DNA of 64,000 nucleotides from Tolypeutes matacus (GCA_026826555.1 JAKSZT010053881.1:9795485-9859484), one strand, 5' to 3'. Shown: positions 11,222-24,917, numbered from the stretch's first letter. The notes: generated by a model not told the origin, from the letters alone. Translations and numbers: made by a program.

Positions 11222-12816
11222 GTATGGTTGAATCAATATCACGTACCTTCTATATATTCCTGTTCATGGAAAGATAAGGAGTAAACCAGGTGGTCTGAGC
11301 ACTTGGACTTCCTGTACTGATGCATTATGTAATTGTCCTATTCTAGCCCACACAAAGAAGTATTTGACCTGTTTAGCTTTTTCTTTTGTGATGGTAAGAT
11401 GATGTGTTTGATCTGTATGATTTATTTTACAGCTGTTCCTACTGAGGAAGTCAAATTGAACCTGTTTAAATATGACACAAATACAACTTTCATCTGAGAC
11501 ACTGTGGTTCTTTGTCAACTAGATTGTGCCAATAACATTTGTTGAAAGGTTTTAATAGTCTTATTTTGTAGGCTTTCAAGATATTAATGTATCAGATGTA
11601 TCGGTTATTTAGTTATTTGAAAGAGTGTCTAAAGCATTAATAGAAATTCCAAGTTGTAATTCAAACTCCTCACAATTTTGCTTGCCCTCCTATGGCTATC
11701 TCTTTAACTACCAGAATAAATTTTCTTGGTTATTATATACCACCTTTGTTATATGGAATTGAGTATGTGTGAGAGAGACTTATTTAATGATGCATATCTT
11801 TATTGTTTAAAAATAATATAGAAAAATATAACTGCTTTAAAATTTTACCTACAATAGAATGTATGAAATATATAAGTTGAAATGTTTCAATTTTTATGAG
11901 ATTATATTTTTTCACTTTTCTTTTGATCTAATAGACTACATTAGGCTACATAGGCTAGATTCTAACAAAAATATATATATAATACTGAACTAACTTGTCA
12001 CCTTTTCTCCATTCCCATCCACAATCTTGTTTTCAACTCTTCTGATTTTCTTTTCTTTTACATTTTACCCCCAGCATGTTTTTTGGTGCAGAATCCTTCT
12101 GATCTCAATCTTTTATCTGATATTTGGGTTTGCTTAAGGACAGCTGCTCACCTATCCTTATTTGTGTCATGTTTGTATTGGCGAAGCTGTTCTGTGCCTT
12201 CACTCTTTCATAATTTTTTATCTTTTTCAAATCTAATTTAAAAAATTGAAGGGAAAACCATTGTCTTTTAATGTCAGCATTCTGTTACAAATCTGAGTTT
12301 TCAAATTTAAATATTTCATTGATAAATTTAGATCTACCAAGTTTATTTTCCTTGTGATTTTTATTCTACCTGTGGAATCTTTTGTGTGACTGTCAACCAA
12401 AATTAGAAAATGTTTGACCATTTCTTTTTATCTTTCTAAACCTGAAAAAGAGTTCCTATAATATATTTTTGGAGGAAACCAGTAATGAAGTTTACAAAAG
12501 AAAATATAAAACAGTCACAAAAAAGGAATAGGCAAAAATCAGAATAATTTAGCAGGATGAAATTACCAAGTTTTTCTTTGTTGTTGAACTCCTCTTGCAT
12601 TTTTAAAGTAATTTGAATAAAGAGACAACAGAAGAAGATGAAAGGAAGCTATATCAAATGTACATTAGTTATAGAGAAATTATAGCCTTTTGAAAGCCTA
12701 TATACAAGGCTTTGCCTAGGGAATAAAAATTTCTACCTTGAAAGTTACAAAGTATAAATACTGTGGGACACTTTGCTTTCCTGTTACAGTTATTTTGTTT
12801 GTCTTTCCTTCTACAG
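11222..12816. other. RPAP2 intron between microexon and large exon
   Basis: 1.6-kb intron beginning gtatgg and ending ctacag. AT-rich, no mobile element recognised. The pyrimidine tract at 12780-12814 serves the large exon. Confidence 0.8.
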
Positions 12817-13753
12817 TGGCCAGTCTGGAGAAGAAGTACAGCTGTGTAGTAAGGCAATTAATACATCAGATATTGACAATCCTGGCCATTCTGGAGAGGA
12901 ATATGAATCTAGTTCTTCTAGCACTCATAGTGATAGTAGCAGTGATAATGAGCAAGATTTTGTTTCCTCAATTCTACCAGGAAACAGACCAAATGCAACG
13001 GATATAAGGCCACAGCTGCACAAAAAAAGCATAATGAAAAAGAAAGCTGGTCAAAAAACTAGCTCTAGGCACAAAGACAAAGAACAGGCTGTAGTAGATG
13101 TCACTGAGCAGTTAGGCAATTGCAGATTAGATAGTCAGGAGAAAGCTGCTGCTTGTGCACTTCCTTTACAGAGTATAAACGCTCAGATTTCTTCAGGTAG
13201 TCCTTTGCAAGAAAAATTAAAAACTTCAGAAAATTCTGAAAATACATATGGTAGTTCAAAAGTAACTCTAGTAGGCATAAGTAAGAAAAGTGCAGAACAC
13301 TTTAAGAGGAAGTTTTCCAAATCACACCAAGTTTCTCAGTTAGCCTCTAGTTCAGTGGGGGTATGTCCTGACGTTGCAAAGACAAACTTAATTAAAGTCC
13401 TGAAGGAGACTTTGATTGAATGGAAGACAGAAGAAACTTTGAGGTTTTTATATGGCCAGAATTATGCTTCTGTATATCTCAAACCCCCTTCAGCTACTCT
13501 GGTTGAAGCAGAAGAACTTGATGAAGATGACTTAAACTGTGACCCTGGTAGTCATTCCCCAGCCTTGAGGGAATCTCAGAACAGCTTGGATGACTCTTTG
13601 CCTTTCAGAAGAACGGACACAGCTGTTAAACCATTGCCAAGTTATGAGAACCTGAAAAAAGAAACTGAAACATTAAATCTAAGGATCAGGGAGTTTTATA
13701 GAGGACGATATGTTCTGAATGAAGAGTACACCAAATCACAAGACTCAGAAAAG
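12817..13753 (+). CDS. RPAP2: RPAP2 large central exon (937 nt)
   Basis: This is the longest host coding exon in the window. The acceptor tract ends ctacag at 12816 and the donor aag|gtatgt follows 13753. One base completes a split Ser codon, then 312 codons end in phase 0 at DSEK. The protein starts [15 protein letters not shown], then has a Ser/Asp-rich stretch ([17 protein letters not shown]), a Lys-rich segment ([12 protein letters not shown]), the conserved patch [11 protein letters not shown], and [20 protein letters not shown] followed by an acidic EELDEDD run. This is the disordered middle and start of the C-terminal part of RPAP2; the phosphatase-like zinc domain is encoded upstream. 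The open frame extends back to an ATG at 12773 and on to a stop at 13898-13900, but both extensions are intron. No frameshift or stop is seen inside the exon. Confidence 0.96.
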
Positions 13754-14815
13754 GTATGTCTTAATGTTGCTGAGTTTTCTAGGCTGCTAACATGGAAAAC
13801 TCATCATTGCAGGAAGAAGAATGATGAAGAGATAGTTGTTAAATTTCCAGAAGTTTCCTTTAGTCTTTTTTTTTTTTTTGGTTTAAAATGCCATCTCTAG
13901 TTTGGGCACTATTTCCAAATAAGTTGAAATTTGCCCCTCTACATTTTCATAAATGTGTAGCTTTTTTCTCTAATGTAGAAGTAGCCTGGAGAGGTGGAGC
14001 AAAGTTTTCTTTTAAACTATTTCTTTGTGTAGTAAGTAGATTCTCTGAAGAGGCTTGCCTTTTCTTTGTTGGTATGTATGCTTTCAAATATCTGCACGTG
14101 ATGTGTTTTATTTCCAATAGGACTATATGCAGTGGGATAGACTTACTAGTTGAATAGTAAAATATTTGTCTGGTTAATATTTGGGAAACATAAGTTCCTT
14201 GAATTTGTTTACTCCTCTGTAAATGGGACTATTAATAGCTTCCCTTGCACAATTGTTATGAATTTTAAAGTGTATATAAAACATATATATGTGCGTGACA
14301 TATAATTGGTACTTAGTAAATAGTAATTATATGCAGAGACTGTATTTATGCAGTTGAGATTTGGACGGATGCGTTAAATTTTCTATAACCCATTGTTGGT
14401 TGATGTGGTATACTGTCTGGGAACTGAAGTTATTTGTTATAAAGAGGAGTGGGTGATAATCTTGTTTTTACCACAAACTTTGTTAATGAGGACTTTTGAG
14501 TAAATGTGGCTTTAAATTTAAGAATACCTTTGGATATATGGAAAGTGAATAAAAGTGGAAATATAGTAAAATATAGAAATATCTTGTGTTTCTATAGAAT
14601 ATACTACCTAGTCCAGCAACATACTTGAAACCACTTCATCTGTATCATCAGAGAGTATCCATGACTTTTATATTAAGCTGTGAGAAACATTGATCTCTGT
14701 CACTCGCCTGCATAAACCTATATTAGTACATCACTTATTTTGTCATTTCCATGCTTACGAGCCTGAAAAAGGAAATATTAGCCCTTGAAATTTATCACTT
14801 TTCCTCTGTTACATA
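13754..14815. other. Start of 8.3-kb RPAP2 intron
   Basis: After the donor the RPAP2 frame stays open for 48 codons to a stop at 13898-13900, by chance. T-run at 13868-13881. No repeat recognised up to 14815. Confidence 0.6.
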
Positions 14816-14819
14816 ACAT

Positions 14820-17290
14820 TTTTAAACTTTTTCATTGATGTATAACACAAATAGTAGATATTCAGCTCATTAGATTATCACAAATGAACACACACATATA
14901 ATCACTATCCAGACCAAGAGATCCTTGTAAGTAAACCAGAAGCCCCACCCATGTCCCCTCTTAATCATTACTTCTTCTGAAAAGTAACTACTAATATAAT
15001 ACCATAGATTAGTTTTGCCTATTTTTGAACTGGGTGTAAATGGACTAACACAGTATGTATTATTTGTGTGTTCAATTTATTTTATGTAACATGTTTGTGA
15101 AAGTCATTTATGTTGTTGCATATAGCTGTGGTTTATTCTTTCATTGCTACGTAGTATTCCATTTTATGAATATACTACAATTTATGTATGTTAATGGATA
15201 TTTAAGTTATTTCCAGTTTGGGCCTTTTTTGTATAAAATGCTTATGAACTCTGTTGTATGTGTTTCTCTGTGCTCATGTACATGCATTTCTGTTGGGTAT
15301 GTATTTAGGACTGGAATTCTGTGTGTGTGTATGTAACTTTACTAGGTAATGCCAAATAGTTTTCCAAAATGGTTGTACCAGTTTACAGTTCCACTAACCA
15401 CGGTGTGAGAGTTTCCATTTCTCCACATCCTTGCCAATATTTGATATTGTCATTGTCAGTTTTAGCCATTCTGATGGTCAGGCTTTATGGTTATAATTCA
15501 TTTCTCTAATGACTGATGAGTTTGAGCACTTTCATTTTCTTATTGACCACTTGGGTAGTTTCTTTTGTGAAGTGCTTATTCAATTCTTTTTTCCATTTAT
15601 CTGTTGGAACACCTGGGTTTTTTCCTTATTGATTTGTGGGAATTCATTATGTGTTTAGGATTAAAGTGCCTTTTCAGTTATATGTATTACAAGTATCATT
15701 TACTCTGAGACTTGCCCTTTCACTCTCTTTAATGCTCTCTGAAGTCCAATTTAAAAATCATTTCCTGTATGGTTAGTATCTTGTTTAATAAAATCTTTGC
15801 TTAGTCCAGGTTATCTCATTTGTTGTCTTGCCTTTCACATTTAGAACTGCAATGCACCTGGGATTGATTTTTGTTAAGTATGGGTTGTTTCATTGTTTTC
15901 CCAGATAGCTATCCAACTTCCTCAGCACCATGTTTTGAAAAAAAGATTATCCTTTTCCCCATTACTCTGTAGTATGACCTTTGTCATAAATCAGGTGTTT
16001 ATAAATATGTGGGTTAATTGGTCTATTTGTCTCTGAGCCAATATCATGCTAATAACTGTGACTTTATAATAAGTTTTGATATCTGGTAGAATACATCATC
16101 CCATCTTATTCTTTAAGATCATCTTGGCCAGTCTTTACTTTTTTTTCCCTTTCAAATTTTAAATCAGTTTATCAAAAACAAAACAAAGAACAAAAAAATC
16201 AGAAAAACCTGCTGTAATTTTTATTGGAATTACATTTAACTTGTATGTAGATCAGTTTGGGGAGGATTGGCATATTTACATTATATTCTTCAATCTGTGA
16301 ACATAGTATATCCTTCCATTTATTTCGATCTGCTTTCATATCTCTCAATAGTATTTCATACTTTCCTGTGTAGTGGTCTTGAATATGCTTCATTGCATTT
16401 ATTCCTAGGTATTTGATTTTTTTATACTATTGTGAATGATATCAGTAAAATATTTTAATTATCTAAATGTGTTTCTAGGTAGAATAACTATTTATTTTTG
16501 TATATTGATCTTGTATTCAGTAACCTGGCTAAATTTACTTAAATTATTAATATTAATTTATCTGTGAATCCTTTTGGATATTCTACATATATGACTATCT
16601 TATACCAAAGACAATTTTAATTTTTCCATTTCAATCCTTTTCCCATTATTTCTTTCCCTTACCTTATTCTGCTGGTTTAGACCTCTAACACAATGTTGAA
16701 TAATATGGTATTAGTGTGTTTCCTTGTTTCATTGCCTGTCTCAGAAGGAAAACTTTAAATACTTTACCACTAAGTATGATATTTGTTGTAGATTTTTTTG
16801 TAGATTCCCTTTATCTAGTTATAGAAATTTCCTTCTATTTCTAATTTGCTAATAGTTATTATTATGAATGAATATTTAATTTTTTAAACTATTTCTTTGT
16901 CTTTGAAATGATTATATATTTTTGTTTTGTCATTGTAATAAATCACATTGATTTTTTTTTTTTTTTAAAGATTTTATTTATTTATTCATCCTTCCCCCCC
17001 CTGCTGCTTGTGCTCGCCAGGCCAGCCAACCACGCCATGCGGGCAGGCCCGCCCCCACCAGGAGGCCCCGGGAACCGAACCCGGGGCCCCCCATATGGCA
17101 AACGGGAGCCCCACTGATTGAGCCACAGCCGCCTCCTAATCACATTGATTTTTAAAAATAGTAAACCAATCTTCCATTTTTGTAGTAAACCCAACTCAAT
17201 TGAGATATAATATCCTTTTTATATAATACTGGAGTTGGTTTGCTAATATTTGGCTTGGAATTTTTGCATGTATTTTCAGAATGATTGATA
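14820..17290 (-). mobile_element. Old L1 fragment, antisense
   Basis: Reverse complement of an old L1: 3' end at ~14825-15050, the ORF2 C-terminal signature (tagtattccattttatgaata) at ~15150, then upstream ORF2 to ~16430 including KHIQDHYTGKYEILLRDMKADR near 16390, and beyond. All frames are broken. A DAS SINE sits inside it. Confidence 0.75.
16957..17137 (-). mobile_element. DAS-III-type SINE, antisense
   Basis: T-run, AAAGATTTTATTTATTTATTC tail complement, the core 'gcttgtgctcgccaggccag', a head complement ending 'gagccacagccgcctcct'. Perfect 16-bp TSD AATCACATTGATTTTT at 16941-16956 and 17138-17153. Confidence 0.94.
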
Positions 17291-17299
17291 TTGGCCTGT

Positions 17300-17755
17300 G
17301 TATCGGTGTCCTAGCAGGAAGCAAATGGTAGAAATTGAGTAATTGAGGAAAGCTTAATAAAGGGACTATTTACAAAAGTATGAAAGTGTGGTCGGAGTGA
17401 AGGAATCCAAAAGGATAGTGTGATATACTAGTAATAGTGTGGGAGCCCTAACCACTCCTACATTTGAAGGAAAAAGGAAGGAGCAGACCACCCAGTCTTG
17501 GACCAAGAAAGTGCTATATGCAGTGGACTCCTTTGCAAAGCTGTAGTCTTAGGTTGAAGGAGGGATGCAGTGACCAAGCAGGAAGGTAGAGGATTAATTA
17601 TCCCCACCTGACTCTCCTTCCATCCAATTTCTTGCTTTCCATTGGCAAAACCCAGATAAAAGAGAGAAAGGGAGCCTATAGAGATCAGTTTCTTGGAGTA
17701 CAAAGCAAGGTAGATAATGGTGAAAAGTGGATCAGAATGAAGATAAGGCACCGCC
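17300..17755. repeat. Unclassified mammalian interspersed repeat
   Basis: The passage 'ggtgtcctagcaggaagcaaatgg ... ttaataaagggactatttacaaa ... caatttcttgctttccattggcaaaaccca' resembles a dispersed repeat seen in many mammals, but I cannot name it. No coding potential seen. Confidence 0.4.
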
Positions 17756-17844
17756 TATAATTTATCTTTTGTTCTAGAAATTTTCAAAACCAGGCAAAGA
17801 TATAGAGAATAATACAATGTCTTATTATACATAATGTGTCCATG

Positions 17845-17985
17845 GAACCAGCAGCATCAGCATCACCTGGGAACTTGTTATACATGCAGACTTTTAGGCC
17901 CCACCCCAGATCTACTGAATTAGAATCTGCATTTTAACAAGATCCCCAAGAGATATGCGTGTACATTACAGTTTGAGAAGCACCA
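17845..17985 (+). repeat. MER5A-like hAT transposon remnant
   Basis: Typical order: 'catcagcatcacctgggaac ... tgcagacttttaggccccacc ... ctactgaattagaatctgca ... gtttgagaagcacca'. A short non-autonomous DNA transposon fossil. Confidence 0.75.
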
Positions 17986-18095
17986 TTGATTTTTTTCTTG
18001 TCTGCTTGTACCATCAGTTACTGAGAGAAGTGAGGTAAAATCTCTCACCATAATTATGGATTACATTATTTCTCTGTTTAGTTCTGTGAATTTTT

Positions 18096-18461
18096 AAAAA
18101 AGATTTTATTTATTTATTTATTTCCCTCCTGTTGTTTTGTGCTCGCTGTCTGCTCTCTGTGTATTCTTCTGTGTCTGCTTGTCTTCTCTTTAGGCTGCAC
18201 CGGGAACTGATCCTGGGACCTTCCAGAGTGGATAGAGGTGCTCAATCTCTTGCGCCACCTCAGCTCCCTGATCTGCTGCATCTCTTATTGTCTCTCTTCT
18301 GTGTCTGTTTTTGTTACATCATCTTGTTGCACCAGCTCTCCACCTGGGCCAGCTCTCCGCTTGGGCCAGCTTGCTTTTTCACAAGGAGGCCCCGGGAAAC
18401 AAACCCTGGACCTTCTATATGGTAGACGGTAGCCCATTGCTTGAGCCACATCTGCATCCCA
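18096..18461 (-). mobile_element. DAS SINE, dimeric form, antisense
   Basis: Tail complement (attttatttatttattta), two tRNA-like heads in reverse complement, and repeated 'ccagctctccacctgggccagctctccgc' core. Perfect 16-bp TSD AGTTCTGTGAATTTTT at 18080-18095 and 18462-18477. Confidence 0.94.
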
Positions 18462-18662
18462 AGTTCTGTGAATTTTTGCTTCTTGTATTTTGATGCCATG
18501 TTATTTAGTGAAAATTTAAAATTATCATGTCTTCCTGGTAAATTCAACCTCTTATCATTACGGAGCAATCCTCTTTATCTCACTGGAGATAAAGAAAATA
18601 TATATGTATATATATTTTTTTGCCTTACAGTCTACTTTGCTGACACTAGCATTATTTTTTTT

Positions 18663-21600
18663 TTAAATAAATCAATTTTATTGATACATATTAATAAAGC
18701 ATACAATTCGTCCGAAGTGTACAATCAGTGTTATGTGGTATAATTACATAGTTGTGCATTCATCACTTCAGTCACTATTAGATCATTTTCATTATTTCAA
18801 TAAAAATAATAATAATAAAAAACAAACAAGAAAATTCCTCACCTTTTAATCTCTCCATGCTTCCCCCACTGTACATAGCTGCTGTTTTTGGCTATTCTAT
18901 CCAAAGTGTATAATCAATGACTTTTAGTATATTCACAGTGCTATACATTCATCATCTCAAAAATTTTAGAACAATTTCATTACTCCAAAAAGAAAGATTG
19001 CACACCTCTTAGCATTCCTTCATCAGACCTACATAATCTCTAATCTCATTTCATCTTTAGGAATTGATTTATATTTGCATTTTATATAAATGGAATATGT
19101 AGTATTCTGTGTCTGGTCTCCTTTACTTGGTATAATTTTTTTTTTGCTGATATTATCATTTTGTAGTATTACATTTGTTCAGCTTCAAAAAAAAAACAGC
19201 CTTATATATGCAATTCTACTCATATTCATATTTCACATATTTATATTTCACATGATATCTTTAGTCATAATAGGGCAATCATACAGTATTTGTCCTTCTG
19301 TGTCTGGCTTGCTTCACTCAATATAATGTCCTCCAGGTTCATCCATGTTGTGATATGTTTCACGACTTCATTTCTTCTTACCACTGCATAATATTCCATT
19401 GTATGCATACTCCACTATTTGTTTATCCATTCATCAGGTGATGGACACCTGGATTGCCTCCAGCCCTTGGCAATTGTGAACAGCACTGCTATAAACATCG
19501 GTATGCAGAGGTCTATTCGTGTTACTGCTCTCAGTTCTTTTGGGTACATACCTAACAATGGTATTGCCGGTCCCATGGCAAGTCTACACTCAACTTCCCC
19601 AGGAACTGCCAAACAGTCCTCCACAGCATTTGTACCATTATACATTCCCACCAACAGTGAATAAGCTTCCCTATCTCAACACATCCTCTCCATCATTTAC
19701 AGTTTTCTGATTTTTTAATAGCGGCCAATATAATAGGTATGAAATGATATACCATTGTAGTTTTGATTTTCATTTCCCCAATCACCAGTGATGCTGAACA
19801 TTTTTTTTTCATGTGTTTCTTCGCCATTTGTATTTCTTCTTTGGACAATTGTCTTTCAAGTCTCCTGCCCATTCTCTAATTGGATACTTTGTCTTTTATT
19901 GTTGAGTTATATAATCTCCTTATATATCATGGATATTAAACCCTTATCAAATACTTGATTGCCAGACACATTGATCGGACTAACATTCTTTTGATAGTGC
20001 TTGCAAGGACTATCTTTTTTATCTAGGTTGACGATCTTTGTCCTTCATTTGGAGAATTTAGTCCATTTACATTTAATTCATAACCAATATATTTGGGTTT
20101 AAATCTATCATTTTACTATTTTCTTTTTATATATTCTACCTATTCTATGTCCTGTTTTCTCTCCTTTTTTTAAGATTGTATATATGTTATTTTTCCATTT
20201 AGTACCTCTATTAGTTTGCTTTATACGTTATTTTGCTAATTATTAAATGGTTACCCTAAAGAGTAAAACCTAAATCCCTGTCTTTTTAAAACCTAATATA
20301 AATTAGTACTTTTGCATCCTAGACAATCATTACTTTAGAATACTTTAACTTCATTTACCCCTCTTATGTGCTCTTGTGTATTTTTTATCCTTTCTATATT
20401 TTAAATCCTTCAAGCTTATTTATAGTCAGTATTGATTTGGATTAATCCAAATAATAACTCTTTCATTGTTTTTATGCCTTCTATTCCATTCTCTATTTTT
20501 CTATCTGAGATCATTTGCTTTCTGCTTGAAGAACATCCTTTAGTATTTCCTTTAGTGCCAGTCTGCTGGTGATGAATCTTCTCAGTTTTTGTTTGTCAGA
20601 AAATTCTTTATTTTACTTTAACTTTTGAAGGATATTTTCCTGGGTCTCAAATTTTAGATTAGCAGTTATTTTCTTTCAGCTCATTGAAAATATCATTCCC
20701 TTGTCTTTTGGCTTCCATTTACTCTCAAATACCCACTGTCATTCTTATTGTTGCTCCTTTAAAAGTATTGTTTTCTTCTAGCTACTTTTAAGATTTTTTT
20801 CTTTGCCTTTGGTTTTCATCAATTTTACTGTGCTTTGCTTAGGTGTGATTTTCTTTGTATTTATCCTATAGTGGTGGTTCTTTTGAATCTGTGACAAGGT
20901 TTCTTTGATCAGTTTTGGAATGTTCTTAGTTATTATCTTCTGCAGACCATTGCTCTGTCCCATTCTCCTTCTCTCCATCTGATACTCCAATTATGAATAT
21001 GTTGATTTTTTCACTCTGTTTTCTATGTCTCCTACACTCTTTGTGCTTTGCATTATGTGTACTATGGGGATGTTGGTGTTACTGTGCTTCATTCTAGATA
21101 TTTTCTTCTCACCTCTATTCCAAATCATTACTCTCTCTTCAGTCACTTCTACTATGCTATTAAGTCTGTTGTGTTCTTAATTTCAAATACTGCATTTTTC
21201 AGTTCTAAAATTTTTAATTTCATCCTTTTATACAATTTCCAATTCTGTGACAAAGTTTTTAATCTTGTCATTTTTCTTTGAATATATTCAACATAGTTAT
21301 TTAAAATAATGCTTCATTATTTGGATTTCCTGGTCTAATATTTTGGATTTAGATCATAATTATTTTGTTTTATTATTTTATTATGTACCAAATATGGTAT
21401 ATAAAAAATACAGAGATAATATGAAACACAGGATGATGGATGATCAGTCCTTCAGAATGGTTTTATATTTGCTTCTGGCGGAAGATTTATAGCAGCCTGA
21501 AATCACCTTAATCCAATCATGGATTAAGATGATTTGAAGTTGGGCTTCATTCCCTCTAAGAGCCCTCTATTTCCTACCTATTCTTCTAAAGTGTGATCTT

Positions 21601-21900
21601 TCTAGATCTCACTTTCAAGCCTGACATATTTGCCAGTACCCTTCCCTTCTGGGCATGCCCTGAACTTTAATTTGTATTAGAAAAATTCTGGCTAAGTTCT
21701 CAGTATTTCATTTGCTTCTTCTGGAATTCATCACTGCCCTCTCTGGAACTACCTTCTTCAAAATCTTAGCCCTTAATTCTTCATTGCCTTGTTAGTTCTC
21801 TGATATTTTCAGCAAATACGGATTTTTTTCCCAGCTTTTTCAGTTCTCAGTGGGAGGATAGGTCTGAATTATCTAGTCTGCCTTTTCTAGAAGTGTAACT
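18663..21900 (-). mobile_element. L1/HAL1-like LINE, antisense, decayed
   Basis: The 3' UTR complement starts near 18663 (aaatcaattttattgataca). The ORF2-type C-terminus is at ~19270-19650 (minus frame MFIAVLFTIAKGWRQSRCPS with NAVEDCLAVPGEVECRLAMG). The sequence then jumps to ORF1-like and 5' regions to ~21900 (e.g. QIQKNHHYRINTKKIT near 20890). The large missing middle suits an internally deleted L1 or a HAL1-type element. Confidence 0.65.
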
Positions 21901-22030
21901 CCTCATAACATATTTAAAGTTTTAACCCTATAATCCTTTAATAAAATTTTGTTATAATGTTGATTGTTCTTATCAGAGCAAGAATGTAACATTATCTTTC
22001 TATTTTGATTTGTTTAAAAATGTGATGCAG

Positions 22031-22113
22031 TGCGATCCCACGTTTCCACTGATAGATTCAAGTTCCCAGAACCAGATTAGAAGACGCATCGTACTTCAAA
22101 AACTGAGTAAAGT
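22031..22113 (+). CDS. RPAP2: RPAP2 exon encoding [19 protein letters not shown]...
   Basis: An 83-nt exon with acceptor gatgcag at 22030 and strong donor gtaagt at 22114. It enters in phase 0 directly after the Lys codon of the previous exon and leaves with two bases (GT) of a Val codon. The product reads [19 protein letters not shown] then IVLQKLSK, matching the recalled mammalian segment [19 protein letters not shown]. The 3' splice site has a weak pyrimidine tract interrupted by AAAAATG just before GATGCAG, so recognition may depend on the strong donor. The neighbouring introns are 8.3 kb and 2.8 kb. Confidence 0.92.
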
Positions 22114-23870
22114 GTAAGTATGTAATTGCCACTACAGTTTTGTATTGTTTTCAAATTAACTTGAGATTTGTTAATTCATAACTTTGTAGGTATTATTCTT
22201 GAATTTGAATATTTTGAAAATTAATGTGAAAATTTCACATGGATTTCTTCACATGAAAAATTAGATTTTTAAGATATCCTATCAGAGCAGTGTTGAAAAG
22301 AAGTCTTATGCAGAAGATACAAAGGCATATAATAAAGAGGAAGGTTGAGATTATGGGAGTAAAGAACCAAACTACTCATTTCCAGTAAAGTCAGGGGAAA
22401 ATATCAAAGTTAGAACCATTTAAATACTGATTTGTGGTAAATGTGTCACATCAGTTTCACATTTGAATATGACTTTATAAAATTTTAGCAACCTGTGAAC
22501 TCACTCTGCATACATATTCATAGAACCATTTCACACCCACCAACTTGAGGTTTTATTCAACTCCACTTCGCATTTTAGCTTTTAACTTCCCATGGCAGAA
22601 ATTATTGTTCTTCTAATCATCCCAGTCATAAATGACATTTAAAAAATTGCTATCTTGGTTTCTCTTTCAAAAGGTGCTTGAAAATCTTTTTTCCAGAGGT
22701 GTGAGGGCTGTCTTGAACTTCCAACTTGCATTTTCTTTCTTTCTTTTTGACAGAAAAGATGGAGCCGTGTTTTCAATTATTGTTTAAGGTGTTGTGCATA
22801 TGGAAAAATCTTAATTTCATAGGAGTTTGGAAAGTTTTAAAACTTATATGTTCTGGAAGCCTTAATGTTTTGAGCAACCCAGGTATTAAACATTACCTGT
22901 GATATAATGGGGGTTGTGATGCTTTTACTTTAAAATATATATTTTGAAGCAAAACTTGAAATTGATTTTGATTGGCTTTGTATTTTGATTTGGTCCTATA
23001 TAAAAGGTGAATCAAGAGGAAGAACTAACTTATTCTAATTTTTACGTTTTTAATGGTTTTTGAGTGCCTGCTGTATGCTAGGCTTTTCATTTATAATAGA
23101 TTGGTATTAGTTGAGCAAAAACAGTATAAGTCATCATCTTCTAGCATAGGACAAGAAGATGTCAACCCTTGACTTTAGTTACATGGGTTTTGAAATTGGG
23201 ATGGAATGTCTGTACCTGTAATCAGTAGATAAGGATTTATGTAGAAATAGTTTTTCTAGACTTTTTAACTAATGACAGTACCCAGTTTTAAATTTAAGAC
23301 AACATAGCCATCATTGAAGAAATTCTGTTCTTTCTGGGTTTTGGCTACAACAGAGCATACCAAAAAAGATCCTGCTAGAAGAACAAATTATTGATATTGG
23401 CACAAGAACTGATTTGAGAAGAAATGGAATGACTTAAAGAAAAGGAAGCACAGAGAACACTGAAAACAATTATAGTGGCATAGAGCTTTTTTTTTTTTTT
23501 TAAATGAAAGCAATCATTTTTTTCCTTATAAGTTATATCTCATTATAAAAGTAACACCTTATTTAATTTCTAATTTGAACAAGCCAATTGTAAAAAGACA
23601 TTTTTTAGAAAATTAAATATGGACTGGGAATTAGATTATATTAAGGATTACTTGTTCATTTGGTTAGGTATGATCATCTTATTGTGGTTATATAAGAAAA
23701 TACCCTTGTATTTAGAGATACATATAGAAAGGGATCATGATTTCAGGAACTTACTTTAAAGTATTTTTGCAAAAGGGAAAAAAAAAAAAAAAAGGAAAGA
23801 AAATAAAATGAAGCAAATGTGGCAAAATATTAGGTTGAATTTAATATTCTCTGTACTTTGTAGTATGTTT
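22114..23870. other. RPAP2 intron (part of 2.8-kb intron)
   Basis: AT-rich intron beginning with the strong donor gtaagt. Homopolymer A-tract at ~23778-23793. No gene, exon or classified repeat recognised. Confidence 0.6.
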
Positions 23871-23879
23871 GAAACTTTC

Positions 23880-24520
23880 ATGATAAAAATGTTATTTTTT
23901 TAAAAAGTAAAATATTCTTATCGCAGAAGATTTAGGCAGTACAAATGGTATAAAGAAGGAAATAAAAATCAACTGTAATCCCACAACTCAGCAATAATTA
24001 CTATTAATATTTTGATGTGTATCTCTGACATATATGTGATATATATGGTATGTGTACTTTCATTCCTTTTGGTTCCCTCTGTTATAGGATAAGGTAGAAG
24101 AAATGAAATATGTTTGATACATGACATAGATCATGTACAATAATATTATGTATGTTTTTATAAAAATGAGATAATACTGGGTATACATTTTTCACTGAGT
24201 ATTTGTCATGAGTATTTTTCCACATTAAAAATATAGATTTATATTATCATTTTAAAGTTTTTATTATATTCCATTATATGAATATACCATAATTTATTTA
24301 ACCAATCACCTGTTGATGGACAGTTCTTTCTAATTTTTCACTACTAAAAATACTTCTGCAGCAACCATCTTTTTTATGTTTATCTGATTATTTCCTTAGA
24401 GTAAATTTTTTTTCATAGTAAACCATTGGGTCAGAGTATCCACATTTAAAATATTAGTAATATTTTAAAATATTGTCAAATCACTGTCTAGAACTAATTT
24501 TCAGTCACACTATGACAGTT
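23880..24520 (-). mobile_element. Old L1 3' fragment, antisense
   Basis: Contains the L1 ORF2 C-terminal complement (tattatattccattatatgaa ... cacctgttgatggacag) and upstream sequence (aaaccattgggtcagagtat). Strongly diverged. Confidence 0.65.
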
Positions 24521-24917
24521 TAATAAGAAGAAATATACCATACCCCCAGATTGGACCATTTGGGGGCAGTTCCTCTGGCCTTGTGTTCTTTCCCTCTTGT
24601 TTGAATATTTGAAAGTAAACAAGTAAGACAAACTCGGGACAAGAATATAGATAGCAGCCAAAAGTGATGTTTTTTTTTTTTAATATTTATTCCAGTGCTT
24701 ATAACTCTATTAACATAGGCTACAAAGGAGAGTATGGAGTTACTACAAAATGACTTACCAGTAATAACCCAGTTGAACTGTTTGTTTAAAATCATGACTG
24801 CCTCCACCTAAGTGCCATTGTTACCAATGGCAAATCCAGACTTAGATAGGACTCAAAAAATGTATCTATATAAATAAATTGTATTTTTAAAGAAATGTGT
24901 ATTTTTTTTATTTTCAG

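Noticed and set aside
12773..12816. ATG at 12773 as the start of a 375-aa protein
   Set aside because: The acceptor at 12816 and the microexon join show this part is intron. The true RPAP2 start lies outside the window.
13754..13900. C-terminal extension of the large exon ([12 protein letters not shown]...)
   Set aside because: It follows a good gtatgt donor and does not match RPAP2. The next exon continues the protein in phase.
16957..17137. tRNA gene suggested by box A/B-like motifs
   Set aside because: The motifs belong to the tRNA-derived head of a SINE with tail and TSD. The same applies to the other DAS copies; none folds as an isolated tRNA gene with normal ends.
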